From the NCBI RefSeq assembly GCF_037975245.1, contig NC_092562.1, positions 23,243,554 through 23,307,553 of the forward strand: 64,000 bases of DNA, given 5' to 3'. Made by a program: the position numbers and the translations under genes. Position 1 is the stretch's first letter, and every line of letters begins with the position of its first letter. The notes beneath the pieces are model-generated. The model was not told where the DNA came from and did no database searches. It saw nothing but the letters and a program-made list of their open reading frames with translations. Positions 53,326 through 64,000 of the stretch are shown here, in pieces. This DNA comes from Apostichopus japonicus (Eukaryota > Echinodermata > Holothuroidea > Aspidochirotida > Stichopodidae).

Positions 53326-56300
53326 GTAAGTGGTATCTCTGAAAGTGAGAGTTTGTGAAATGAGCTATAGCCTATGGCTTGGACCTCGTAAGTTTGAGCT
53401 AAGAGCTATAAAATAAGACTATGTATCTCAGTAGCAGTAGTAGTATATTCAGATCTTGTATTTCAATGATGGTCATGATTCCATCCACATCATTCATAGG
53501 CTAAATGTCTCTCTGGCCCTGATTTTGATAATTCCTTTCCCCTTCCATCCCTCTAGAAATATAGCCATGACTTAAGTTGTATGGCAGAAAATGTTACCGT
53601 GGGTAACTTCTTTGACACAGGAAATCCTTGTGCTAAAAAACGTTCGATGAGGCACACTCAACAGCTGGGTGTCGTTGTGACTGTTACACCAGGTAGAGGA
53701 TTAAATATTATCACAACAAATGATGAAACATGGACTCGTATCAGTACCTTGGTGAATCTCAAGCTACAAAGTGGGACATTATTTGAATACATATGACAGC
53801 TGTAATTTATAATGTTTGGTACAGTGTACGTTTCACTTCTCAATTTTTTTGAACCCCATTAAGTGCAAAGCAAACCCAACGACAAAATGCTTTAGGTGAG
53901 AAACATGTAGACTAAGTAAATGTTTTGGAGTTCGTGTTTTTACTACGATTAATAAGGGACGGCTTGCAAATTTAACCGGCGTTGTTTGAAGGCCCAGCCA
54001 GCAGCACACAACTGCTCATGATGCAGCCTGCATATCGCTCACGCTTGAGTGCACACGATAAGCGCGACTTTGTACCCTTTCCCAAGTATGTATCTTGTGT
54101 TTAAGCTGCATAACGGGACACGTAAAATGGCATTATTACTCCATAACACTGCCTAAATCAAAGCGATCTTTCACTCAATGGAAATCTAAGGTTGACGAGC
54201 ATCTATCTTCGAACTGGTGTTAGGTGAAAGTCTGAAAACTGTTTGCTGCAAATCATGGTAGCGATATAGCAGCAACCTTGTCTCAAACTCCTTAAATTGT
54301 TGTAAATTTTCGAATTATGAAAGATAGCGTGTAGAACATGCCACAAGAAAATACTTTAGGATGTGTTTCGCTACCTTAAGTGCATTGTTATTCTGACACG
54401 AAACAATTTTTTCTTCATGTTTTTTGTGTTAATGAACCTAATATTATCCTACCGTTGAAAGTGTATCACACAGTGAAGCCTCACCAACTCGGCAGTTCCA
54501 TGCTTTCCTTCAAATATATTATACCAAAATCACATAATCGTGTACTGTGGTTTTCCTTTTTTGCTTTTTTTTCTAAAGGGTCGTGGTCATTAACTAAGGA
54601 AGTTTGATATCGCGAAACTCGGAATAGACTGGTTACAACTTGTTAAAGTTTTATTTATTGCAGTAATTAATGCTCTCATATTTAACATGGAATTGGGATA
54701 TCTACACGTGTATTGTTAATATAGCCTAGCTTTGCCGCTAGTACTATAGCTGTGTAGAGCTTGCCTGCACATATCCAAGTCATCATGATATCGATGTTTA
54801 CTAAACTTTTTTAATTCGTTAATTGTTTGAACATAAGATTCTTATCAATGCCTTCAAAACACATTACGTACTTCCTAAGCTCAAAATGTTACCTGTAATA
54901 AGTCGAATTTCACTGTATGTTTATAAAAGCTCTGTGAAGGAGGTGGAGGTGGCAGTAGTGTAGAGTTTACATTTGCACTGTATGTATGCTTTTTTGATAC
55001 AGTCCCTTTAGTATCTGAATATTAATGATTTACTCTGCATAGTACTGTTATCGTATAATGATGTAGGATGGTGTAGGAAAATAAACCTTAACCTGAAAGT
55101 CTTTGAGGCAGCCATTGTAACCAAGAATATTCTAAAATAATAAGGATATTATACAATTTAACGCAGTTCACATTGTACATATTTCCATGTCTTTAACTTT
55201 AAGCATCGTAATTTCAACTGCCTTATACTTTGAAGAAAACAAAAATTGTGATAACTGCTACATACACAGTGTACAAACATGCAAATTATACTTTCGCACT
55301 AGATGTCACTTCTTCATTGCACTTTTTGTATTTTATAAGATTTGAATGAATAAATTAATTTCCTATCTTGAAGTGTACTTGTAAGATATTCAGTATTACT
55401 GTACTATTGGTCTGGACCCTAAATTGACTTATCACAAAGAGACTATTACACTATGGTGATCGAATCATTCAATTATGTGACGTTGTCTTCCAGTCAATTC
55501 AAAGAAATTCAAATTTGAGTATTCTGTGGCTGAATCTATTGTTAATCTGTTCATTGAAAGTGACCTTCAGTAATTAATGTAAAAGTATATGACCGATTGA
55601 TTAATTATCACAGCAGCTTGGGTAGGAATTAAAGTGTAGCCATTTCAGGGCAAATTTTCAATGGTAGTCCGATAGTCTGATGATGACCAAATTTCTGTTC
55701 AGACAACCAAAATCAGTTATGGGTGTTTACATCAAAGTAGATAAGATTGAATGGAAAATATGCCCAAGTTGGTAAAATTATGAATTGCCATCACCCCAAA
55801 GCTGGTTTTTCTATTCACCAACTGACAGTACACATGTCTATTTCAGTGTACATCCACCCATACTGGTCATTGTTAGTTTTTTGGACCAAATTTGCTGTTC
55901 AGACAACCAAAGGCCTGGTTGTCCGAGGGATTATGTCAGACAAAATCCTTAAAAATTTGCCCAGCTGGTCCTTTGGAGAAATTTTCCAAAGCAGGCCATG
56001 CGTTCAACTACAAATAGAACCTATAAAAATTTCATACTGTAGGTCAACCGAAGAAGCTACAAAGTTTCTAAGTTTCATTGTTTTAATCTTTCCTGTTCTT
56101 AATCCGTTGAAAACTATCAGCTCGGTAAATAAATCATGCAGTCACTTGTTTCTAAACAAATGCAAGTTGTCAGTACATTACACATGGTGTGTTGATAATC
56201 TACTGACTCTAGTAATATTCAGTTGAACTAGACTTGCATTAACAGTAAAAGCTAAGCTTTATAACATGTACTAGAATTGTATTACTGTTATCTACAACTT

Positions 56301-59300
56301 ACAATCAATTGCAAACTTTGTGAGTGTTTCAAGCATGAACTTTAATTAGCAAACCTGGATGTGATTAACTCAATGATATGTGATCTGTTCAACTTCCTAT
56401 GGATGGCTTCATGTATTCACTTGAATTGTGCATTAATTGTTTGCGAACTAGTTTAAACCATTTATAAAGTTGCGTTTGCAAGCTGAAGTTACATATTGCA
56501 CGGCAAATTTCCAAGCTGAGCAATAGTAAACATGGATGAAAACTCTAGGAAAACTTTCCGTCTGTCCACGAGAGTTCTGTTTTAAGAGGAACCTGGTTAA
56601 TAGAGGTAACTAGGATATATATATATACCATCATTATAATATTGTTATTTTTCAGATAAGGTTCAGATGACTGTGATGTCATTCAAGTCAAAAGATGCTG
56701 GAAATTTTTCTACTCAGCCTCTTCCTCACTTTGAGTGTTATCTTGGAGCAGGAGATGATGATGCAGCTGTGACTTCAAGTAGAGCTTATAACACAGGAAA
56801 TAACAATCCTGATCCCACAGTGAGTGATACCATGATCTCAGGACTTCCTGCAAACATAACTGGATATAATGTTTCCATTGCCTCTGCTAAAGGCAATGCA
56901 TTTGGTGTTTTCAATTGTACAGCAACGAAGGCCGATAGAGAGGCTACTACCATCATGACTATCTTCCTGCATTTTAATGGTGAGTTTAATAAATTAAGCT
57001 CAAATACACAAAATATGTTCAAAATGTGACTGCGTTTTTGTAACAATGATTTGTTTCTATCATCTGTATGTAAGTGTATATGTATACCCTACAATAATTA
57101 TACAACCGATTAAAACAAGTCTAAAGTAACACCACAGAAATATCACACTAATAAGTAGTATCTTAGCTAATTGATGGAGTGCAGAAGCAATGCATTGATG
57201 GAATCAGTGCAAAAATATGAGGCAGAAGTAGTTATCACCTGTGGATAGTCTACCAATACAATAGCCCCATTCTAGCTGCTAGCACTCTTGAAGATTTGAC
57301 CGTCTTAGTACTACACATCCTTATCCACATGTAACTACCATATACAGAAATACTACTAAACGTACAGCTGTTTATAACGGAAACAGTCTTAACAAATAAA
57401 CAAAAGAAACCCTCAATTGTGTTCAAAGTTGAAAATTGACTCTACTATTGTTGATGACAAAGCCTGAACAAAAAAACAATTATGTCTTTTTGTGTGTGTG
57501 TGTGTTGTTGCTCAGCATGCCTACTGACATAGCAAAAATAAATCAAACATAAACATCTCAAAACTACGCATTATTCAGGCGCGTATCCAGGATTTTCTAA
57601 CTGGGATCACGAATTACTATGTAAGCAGAGAAGCGCAGGGTACACAAACATTTCTGGTTTTAAACCCCCCCCCCCCCCCCAGATCACCGATAATTGCACT
57701 TCTCTGGCTTGAAAATTACCAACCAGATTAACACTTTTGCCTGGGGACCAAGTGTTTCCCAATAGTTTTTTTCATCCATAACCTTTTGAAGATTGTCACC
57801 AGTCACACATCATATTCGACCTCATCGCATCTCCTGTGGATCATTGCTTTTGTAGTTGATTCTACGTCGCTGCCCACAATACCCGTCAGCCCCACTTTTC
57901 AAGGTTTTAAGCTTATTATTTGTTCAGAATTTGAATATCTTATGAATAAATTCACTTTAAAACATACCCATAATGTTGCAAAAAAATTCATCTATGGACA
58001 ACCAATATAGAAAACCTCATTCAACCCCCAACGAACCGGTCAAATTGCACGAGTAGAGGGAAGAATGATGACGAATGTTGGTCAGGGAAATTCGAGACAC
58101 AGTTAAATTATTGGTGTCAAATATTAAAACCTCTTATAATGGTTACAATAAAACTTCGTTGAAGGAAATGAAAAAATACCAGATATTTCCGAAACCGAAC
58201 ACTATACACAGACAGTTTGGAGGCTGAAAGACGCACAGTTTCAAGTTCATTACACACTGAAGGCTTCTATTCCCTATCTGCCTTCAGTTATGGGAAGATC
58301 TTGGGATTTTCATCCCTAGATATCGCTAGATATTGCTAGTCGGCATTTAAATATTTTTAGTTGATGAGCTATTTTAGCAAGATGAAAGTAGTCTTTAAGT
58401 TACATTGCATCCAGTGTATGCAAGTAATTATACATCAATCATATGTGGAAAAGTGACTTATGACAATGTTGATTGAAATATGGTTGAGGGACTTGCATAT
58501 TAAAACTTGTAACTGGTACAAATATTATCATGATGGCAGAACTCTGCAAAATTCAGATCGGAACGTGACACTCAAAATATTTTCTGCTGGCAGTTGAAAT
58601 CCATATACAGTAGACAAGATATTTTTATCTTGATTTCAGGCCTAGTAGCAATGGTGGTTTTGTATCATATTATTAAATGTTTTTTAACATGTAACAGAGC
58701 TGAAGTTTCAAGATATCACAATTCATTGTTGTGTAGGAATGTCGGTTGCAACAATAGCGCTATAAGCTGACTGTGCATTTGTGAGAATTCTGAGTTAATC
58801 CATGTGGGCTGCCTGCAAGGTTCCAGATCTTGTGAAACTTGGATAAAACAAGTTTGGCCTCTGCCCCTTAGATAATAGCTTACAGTAGATACCTTTCACC
58901 AACTATTTAGAAAATATTAAAAATTGGGATTTATTGCAATTGTATCTTAAACGTGTTTTATCTAGAATATGAATAATATTTCACCAACATAGGGTGCCAT
59001 CCATTGTGGTTCAACTATATTGATCCACAAAGGTGGCTGTTACTGTACTTGCTGAGCTGCAAAATGACTATTTGTTTCAAAGGAGAATTAAACACTAGGG
59101 TATTGCATGTAAACTTTCTAATAACTAACATTTGTGAAATAGCTCGTCAGAAAAATATTTCCCTGAGTATTCAGGATTTTTAAAATTATTTTTGAAGTGC
59201 CCTATAAAAGTGTCCATACTGTTACTTTCAATACCGAGAGTGCTACAAAAATGACATTTAAGGGAGCCACATTGATAACTAACTGCTACTGTCAGGCTAT

Positions 59301-62300
59301 GCAAGGTACAAGCCTGCCTGTTTGTCATATTTGTCCAGCACTTACAGTAGATCCTCTTCCTTGTACCTCAAATACTCCACAAATTCTAAAATAATTACCG
59401 TGGCTGCTAACACAACTTATATTCTGGCATATTGTAAACAACCGTCAACATCTAAGCATTCTAAACAATTGTCCGCTGCAGTACATGTTATTTACAGAGT
59501 CAATGCAACCATTGACAGAGGAAAACCCTTTGTCAGTATTTCTGTTTGTTCTCTTTACTTTCTCCCTTTATTTCTGGCTCCAAAGGATACAATTCTAAAT
59601 TCAAAGGTATCAATATTTTCCCCAAACAATCTTTAGACATGGAGGGCTTCTAAAATAAAATTTATGTCCAATCAAAGTGAACGTAAGTCACTGTGAAGAG
59701 CAGTAATGATAGTTGTTACTATGTAGGGAGTAATTTAGTGTTCACATTTTGTGTACCAGTTTTGAAGGATTCAGAATCTTGTTTTCTAGTATATATAATG
59801 GTTCCTGTGTACAAAAAATTCTGTTCATCTCTGATTCTTTGGACTTGTGTTGCAATTTTCTCAATTAGCTTAGCATTTTGTGCTGCGATCGTGGATAAAT
59901 TATTCCCTGATATGATGAAAAAGATATTCATCGTCAAAACCATTTTGATTGCCATATTTTGTCAATTCATTTGTGTGTGTTTTTTTTTGCAGTTGTGTAA
60001 AGTATTTTTAAGACATTCTAAATTACAGTAAACCTTTAATTTTATTTTGCTTAACATTTCTTACTTTCATTTTGTTGTGAGTGGGCAACTTCCTTTTCTT
60101 GAAACAGAATATAAGGCTCACTAGCATCACCTTTGATGTTCCCCGGTTAGTTGCAAAGTAGCATTATGGATCTTTACATAATGCACATGTATAGAAAAAA
60201 AATGGAAACTTCCGGGAAAGTTTTTCTAACTAGGTATTATTATGATTTTATTCTGAAAAATGTGAACACCGCAAAACCCTAGGGTTTAATTCTCCTTAAC
60301 TTTGTTTGGTTTGCTGCCAATTTCATTTCAATTCCCTTCTATACAGTAAACATGAAATGGTCAACTTGCATTAGAACCAATCTGAAAGGACATGACATTT
60401 GGAACACAGAACAATATAGCAAATAAATGAACACAAACCAGAAAATGTAGAAAATGTAAAAGTATGTACAGTATGTGAATTGTCAAAATCTTTTATTTTA
60501 CAGCTTATGTTGTTCCAGTCAATGGACAGTTTACTCAGACTGTTAATGCAGGAGATACTGGGGTCCAGATAGACATGGATTGGCCTGATATGGTAAATTC
60601 CAGATGGAGAATCAATAGTTCAATTGAAGATGATACGAGTGAAGACTATGATTACATCATAAACGGAGAAGCTGCTACTGGTGATAATGGTCTCTATGAG
60701 TGTCATATTAGCCGTCAAAGAAATCAAGCTCGCCATGGATTGAATAGATTGATTGTCCGTGGTAAGAATAATGTATTTGCTATACTAATTGATTCAGATA
60801 TAGTACTTGAAGCCTGTGATTACAACTAAAATCACAAATATTTTAGTCTTTGTCACCAATATTTTCTTGTACATTGGTCAATCCATGTCAAATGAACAGA
60901 TGCATGGAGGTGCCCATGTATTACTGATGCTGGTATGATGTGTTACCAGATGTCTAAAAGGAGGAACATTTGCAAAATAATGTCTGCATGTTTTGTTTGG
61001 TAGGATACGGCCGGCCCACACCCAGCAAAATCCCCGATAGTTTTTCTTATTTGGAGGATACTTTTTTATGTATGTAGAGTAAATCTTGTCCTACAGATTA
61101 ACATATATTGTGATCCAAAGACCTAGTCTTAAATTTAACTAATGTCGTCTTACAAACATTTCTGCTTCTTTTCGCCACAATTAAGGATTGTCAAAGAAAT
61201 GTGGAAGTCAACAATTTTTGGCAATTGAATTTTTGAAGTCCTCTGACTGTACATACCTTTAATAAATAATGCTTTAAATCAGTAAGCAAAATAGATAACC
61301 AGAATTGTCTCCCTTCTCCTCTTCCACTCCAACTTCCACCTCCCCCCCCCCCAAATGAACGTTCAAGGAATATCATATGTTACCACCTTTGTATAATTTC
61401 CACCACTATGTTCTCTTTGGTTTTCCTTTCTGTTAACAGCTTGTAGTTCTGGTAGATGGGGTCCACCAGGATGTACCGGTATCTGTGGCAATTGTTACAA
61501 TGGAGGAGTTTGTGATGATGAAACTGGAAGATGTATCTGTGCCCCTGGATTCATGGGACAAAACTGTCTGACAGGTTTGTTCAATTGTCTGTGAACTTGT
61601 TCCTTTCAGGTTGTCTTTGCATGACAGTGATTGGCAATATGGGACACTATTTTGTTAATTCCTGCTCTTCCCATTCCTCCAAGTAAACCTAAGTAATATA
61701 GTTTGAAATATTTATAAAACGCATCCACTAGGTTGGGAGTTCTTAACCCAGCCTTTGTTAGTAGTGTTCCCAATAGATCATCCATTTACCATTTTTTTGG
61801 GTGATGTTAAAATAAATTTGGTTCCCAGGTAATCTTATTATTTACTTATTGTAGTCCTTAAACTTTTTCTGTAGCACCTTGCATTAATCAAATTTTGTTT
61901 ATGCCCAAAGAATGTTTAATAGCGTGAACTCCATTAATACCACTAAATTTAAATTTAATGAAATTTCGACAAGCCCAAGGACAGTTTAACTTTCACCACA
62001 TTTTACTAAGTAGACACTGCTGAACTATGGATATGAATGAGAGGAACAGTAGCTACAATTCATCTTTTGGACAAACACCTGATGCTGAAATAGCCAACAT
62101 TGTCTCACATTATTCATATCAGAGGAAGCAGTATGTGAATAAGTGACTCTACACTGCCTTTCCCATCACCTATGCAAGGAAACTATACATGTGACTGTGA
62201 TATACACTATATATTCTGTACAAATATCATGATGTAGTCACAGGTAGCACATGAGTTGAAGAAGATCTCTCTTGGCATACAGTGGAACAACATGAAATAC

Positions 62301-63723
62301 ATTTTTTAAAACAATCAGGTGTGGGTTTCTTTATTTCAGGCAGAAAATGCTGATTAATTTTGCATTGAATGTGAAAACAACTCCAAAAATGTTTTCTTTC
62401 AGGGTGTGGTCCTGACAAGTTTGGCTATTGTTGTGAGTTTGAGTGTACCATTGGAAATGGAGCAGCTGATGACGGTTGCGGAGGGAGACTGTTTTGTCTC
62501 ATAGATCCTTTTGGTTGCAGATGTAACTCTGGATTCAAAAATCTTAGTTGTTCAGTGGGTGAGTATTTTGTTGATGCTTTTTGGTTCTTGGAAGTGATTA
62601 TCAACCAAATTTTGAGTCTGCAAATGAGAGCCATACTACCATATGGTAGTAAGATTGAGAAAGAATTAGCTTATTTGCTATGAGTCACGCCAGCTGAACC
62701 TGCAATTTTCACCATTTGTCAAAGTTGGAGGTTATCTGGATGTAAAATTTATTTTATAACGTACAGATAGTTCATAGTTCAGTACATGTTTCATTATGTG
62801 CATCAAGTACAGTATAGTGTACTGCATAGTGTGTCAGCATGTACACTTATTCGTGTTTATACAATTTTGTGCTGTAACAGTTTTAGATTCAATTCATTTC
62901 CTTTGCCTATCAACTCAGTGGTGCAGTATGAAACCACATGATGAGAAAATTTAGAGTATACTAACAGAATTTAGATTATCATAAAACAAAGTATACCATG
63001 TATGAGAAAGCATTGACTTTATCACTGCATGGAATGAAAGCAGAAGAAAAAAATGAAAGCAATTTTCTGGCTACCTATAAAAGAGTATTAGTATATAAGT
63101 GTAACTTACTTTGTACGATAATATGAATGGTGGGATGCAATCAGTTGAGGGAAATACAGAGTCTTTATTATTTAGCTTAAATCTTAGTCTTGATAACTGT
63201 TCCCAATTCTGGTTTTTTTTTAACCAATAGTTGGGTTTTAAAGATATATTCTTTCAAATCACAGCATAATTGACTCCATCTGCTGTGTCCAATTATTTGT
63301 GTGACATAATTTTATTGCATGGTGAAAATTAAATTCTTGTCAAGCGAATGTTAAATTAATACAATTTATGGGATAGCACACATTCTTTGCATTGAAATGG
63401 ATTTGGCTATAATCTAGGTCATACTATAATCATGATATTAGATCATATTGTGGTTTGCTATAGTACTCTCTCCTTTTGCACAGACATTCTATATTTTTGA
63501 TCTTGTGATCATATCAATAATTTCTATGAGTCAAATCTAATAAATTGTAAAAGAGCTAACACTCAAGTCTCATATCGTTTCTTTACAGAGTGTGAACCAG
63601 GTAAATATGGTGCTGGCTGTTTACAAGATTGTCACTGTCAGAATCAAAGCAGCTGTAACAGATTTACAGGAGAATGTGACACTGGAGGCTGCCAAGCTGC
63701 ATGGAGTGGGAATAATTGTCAGA
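53226..63723 (+). CDS. Tie-like (angiopoietin receptor family) receptor, 5' part
   Basis: Six exons give a continuous reading frame of 1108 nt, about 369 codons: signal peptide, Ig-like domain, second Ig-like segment ending YECHIS...RLIVRG, then three EGF-like modules. The run RLIVR, CxxGRWGP, NGGVCDDETGRCIC, PGFMGQNC, then LFCLIDPFGCRCNSGF matches the Ig2-EGF1-EGF2 order and cysteine pattern of vertebrate Tie1/Tie2 closely. The third module (YGAGCLQDCHCQ) also fits. Exons: 53226-53325, 56656-56979, 60504-60761, 61440-61574, 62403-62558, 63589-63723. All five completed introns and the last donor are phase 1. In vertebrates Tie receptors are endothelial receptor tyrosine kinases. Here the fibronectin III, membrane and kinase parts are beyond the window, so a secreted or kinase-less paralogue cannot be excluded. 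Confidence 0.85.
53326..56655 (+). other. Intron 1 of the Tie-like gene
   Basis: 3.3 kb, GT-AG. Open frames inside (53581-53796, 55747-56226) have no recognised domain. A ~30-bp motif with GTTCAGACAACCAAA occurs twice about 200 bp apart (55685 and 55885). Confidence 0.8.
56656..56979 (+). CDS. Tie-like exon 2: first Ig-like domain
   Basis: Acceptor TTTTTCAG, donor GTGAGT, 324 nt. Two cysteines (FECYLG and FNCTAT) about 65 residues apart fit one Ig disulfide. Asn-glycosylation motifs NFS, NIT, NVS and NCT indicate an extracellular domain. Confidence 0.85.
56980..60503 (+). other. Intron 2 of the Tie-like gene
   Basis: 3.5 kb, GT-AG. Holds a repeat copy near 57576, a C14 run near 57666, and open frames around 59197-60031 that I cannot assign. 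The last of these is strongly hydrophobic from T-richness and is probably not a gene. Confidence 0.8.
57576..57720 (+). repeat. Partial CAGGCGCGT-family repeat in intron 2
   Basis: Starts CAGGCGCGTATCCAGGATTT, the same terminus as the nested element at 37637, and runs into a C homopolymer. The matching right end is not found, so it is truncated or a different subfamily. Confidence 0.4.
60504..60761 (+). CDS. Tie-like exon 3: second Ig-like segment
   Basis: Acceptor TTTTACAG, donor GTAAGA, 258 nt. DNGLYECHIS is the usual Ig F-strand motif. Only one Cys is evident, and the tail RLIVRG corresponds to the RLIVR found just before EGF1 in vertebrate Tie2. Confidence 0.85.
61440..61574 (+). CDS. 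Tie-like exon 4: EGF-like module 1
   Basis: 135 nt between acceptor TTAACAG and donor GTTTGT. Eight cysteines in the Tie/laminin-EGF style, including NGGVCDDETGRCIC and PGFMGQNC. Confidence 0.9.
62403..62558 (+). CDS. Tie-like exon 5: EGF-like module 2
   Basis: 156 nt between acceptor TTTCAG and donor GTGAGT. Contains the Tie-specific LFCLIDPFGCRC stretch; the insert before it is longer than in canonical EGF. Confidence 0.9.
63589..63723 (+). CDS. Tie-like exon 6: EGF-like module 3
   Basis: 135 nt between acceptor TTTACAG and donor GTAAGT. CEPGKYGAGCLQDCHCQ followed by CNRFTGEC and WSGNNCQ. Phase 1 on both sides, like the others. Confidence 0.88.
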
Positions 63724-64000
63724 GTAAGTTGGATACTTTTATTGGAACCGTCAGTTAGGTTAGGTTTTATAAGGTACATGATAACAACCTTTTCATTGTA
63801 TTTATGTATGTTTAAGGCAATCATTACACATATTAGTTATATCAAGTGAGCTGTTGTAAAATGCTCACCTGTAAGTTTATTTCTTTGCAGTTATATACCT
63901 TGACACATTTCATTATGGAGGGTTTAAATGTATACCTAATCGCTTTGCATTGCTTTTACTCAAACTGACTACAAGTAGCTGAAACTTGTATTTCCTCCTT

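Noticed and set aside
55747-56226. 159-codon frame inside intron 1 of the Tie-like gene
   Set aside because: Long for the region, but it has no recognised domain and no splice signals linking it to the neighbouring exons in frame. An intronic gene cannot be excluded, but I do not support it.
59197-60031. Frames inside intron 2, the last very hydrophobic
   Set aside because: Hydrophobicity follows from T-rich sequence, and no family or splice pattern is evident.

Overview
The window looks like part of a nuclear genome from a marine invertebrate deuterostome. Coding DNA is sparse, introns are long with GT-AG borders, spacers are AT-rich, and repeats are abundant. An echinoderm, perhaps a sea cucumber, is my best guess, but this is an inference from style and gene content. 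Nothing looks bacterial: there are no operons and no CRISPR.

Region 1 (1-2318) shows no recognisable gene. Region 2 (2319-16411) is a 13.9-kb array of a 373-bp repeat, with 38 tRNA-like copies flanked by (TA)n tracts. Units are minus-oriented up to 4438 and plus-oriented afterwards. Each unit holds a tRNA-like sequence with A box, B box and a T6 stretch just downstream, so it resembles a complete RNA polymerase III cassette. Shared point variants exactly 2984 bp (8 units) apart show a higher-order duplication. Region 3 (16412-22139) is AT-rich with no gene I can support.

Region 4 (22140-25227) is a fold-back element. Its long inverted arms are built from degenerate ~190-225-bp subrepeats and are flanked by an 11-bp near-perfect direct repeat. 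Region 5 (26727-28857, minus) is a decayed P-element/THAP9-type transposase. A tandem duplication and an (ATT)n tract break it at a conserved motif. Region 6 (29507-34750) is a DNA transposon with TA-flanked inverted ends and AGTGCT/AGCACT-rich subtermini. It carries a spliced gene relic with its own CCAAT-CRE-CCAAT promoter-like region; the protein resembles the SAMD3-like/uncharacterised proteins known from fish and invertebrates.

Region 7 (34751-49548) is mostly non-coding. It contains a nested pair of small inverted-repeat elements (37582-38327), a 12-bp-stem hairpin, a degenerate hammerhead-like motif, two duplications and a tRNA-like SINE fragment. Region 8 (49549-51065) combines TA-rich microsatellite, a diverged relic of the 373-bp repeat, and a 344-bp-period dimer. 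One copy of that dimer keeps a full hammerhead ribozyme core on the minus strand, and the other has lost stem II. A second tRNA-like sequence lies between the two.

Region 9 (53226 to the right edge) is the only convincing intact host gene: the 5' part of a Tie-type (angiopoietin receptor-like) receptor. It has a signal peptide, two Ig-like segments and three EGF-like modules in six exons, all joined at phase-1 introns. The fibronectin III, transmembrane and kinase parts would lie beyond the window.
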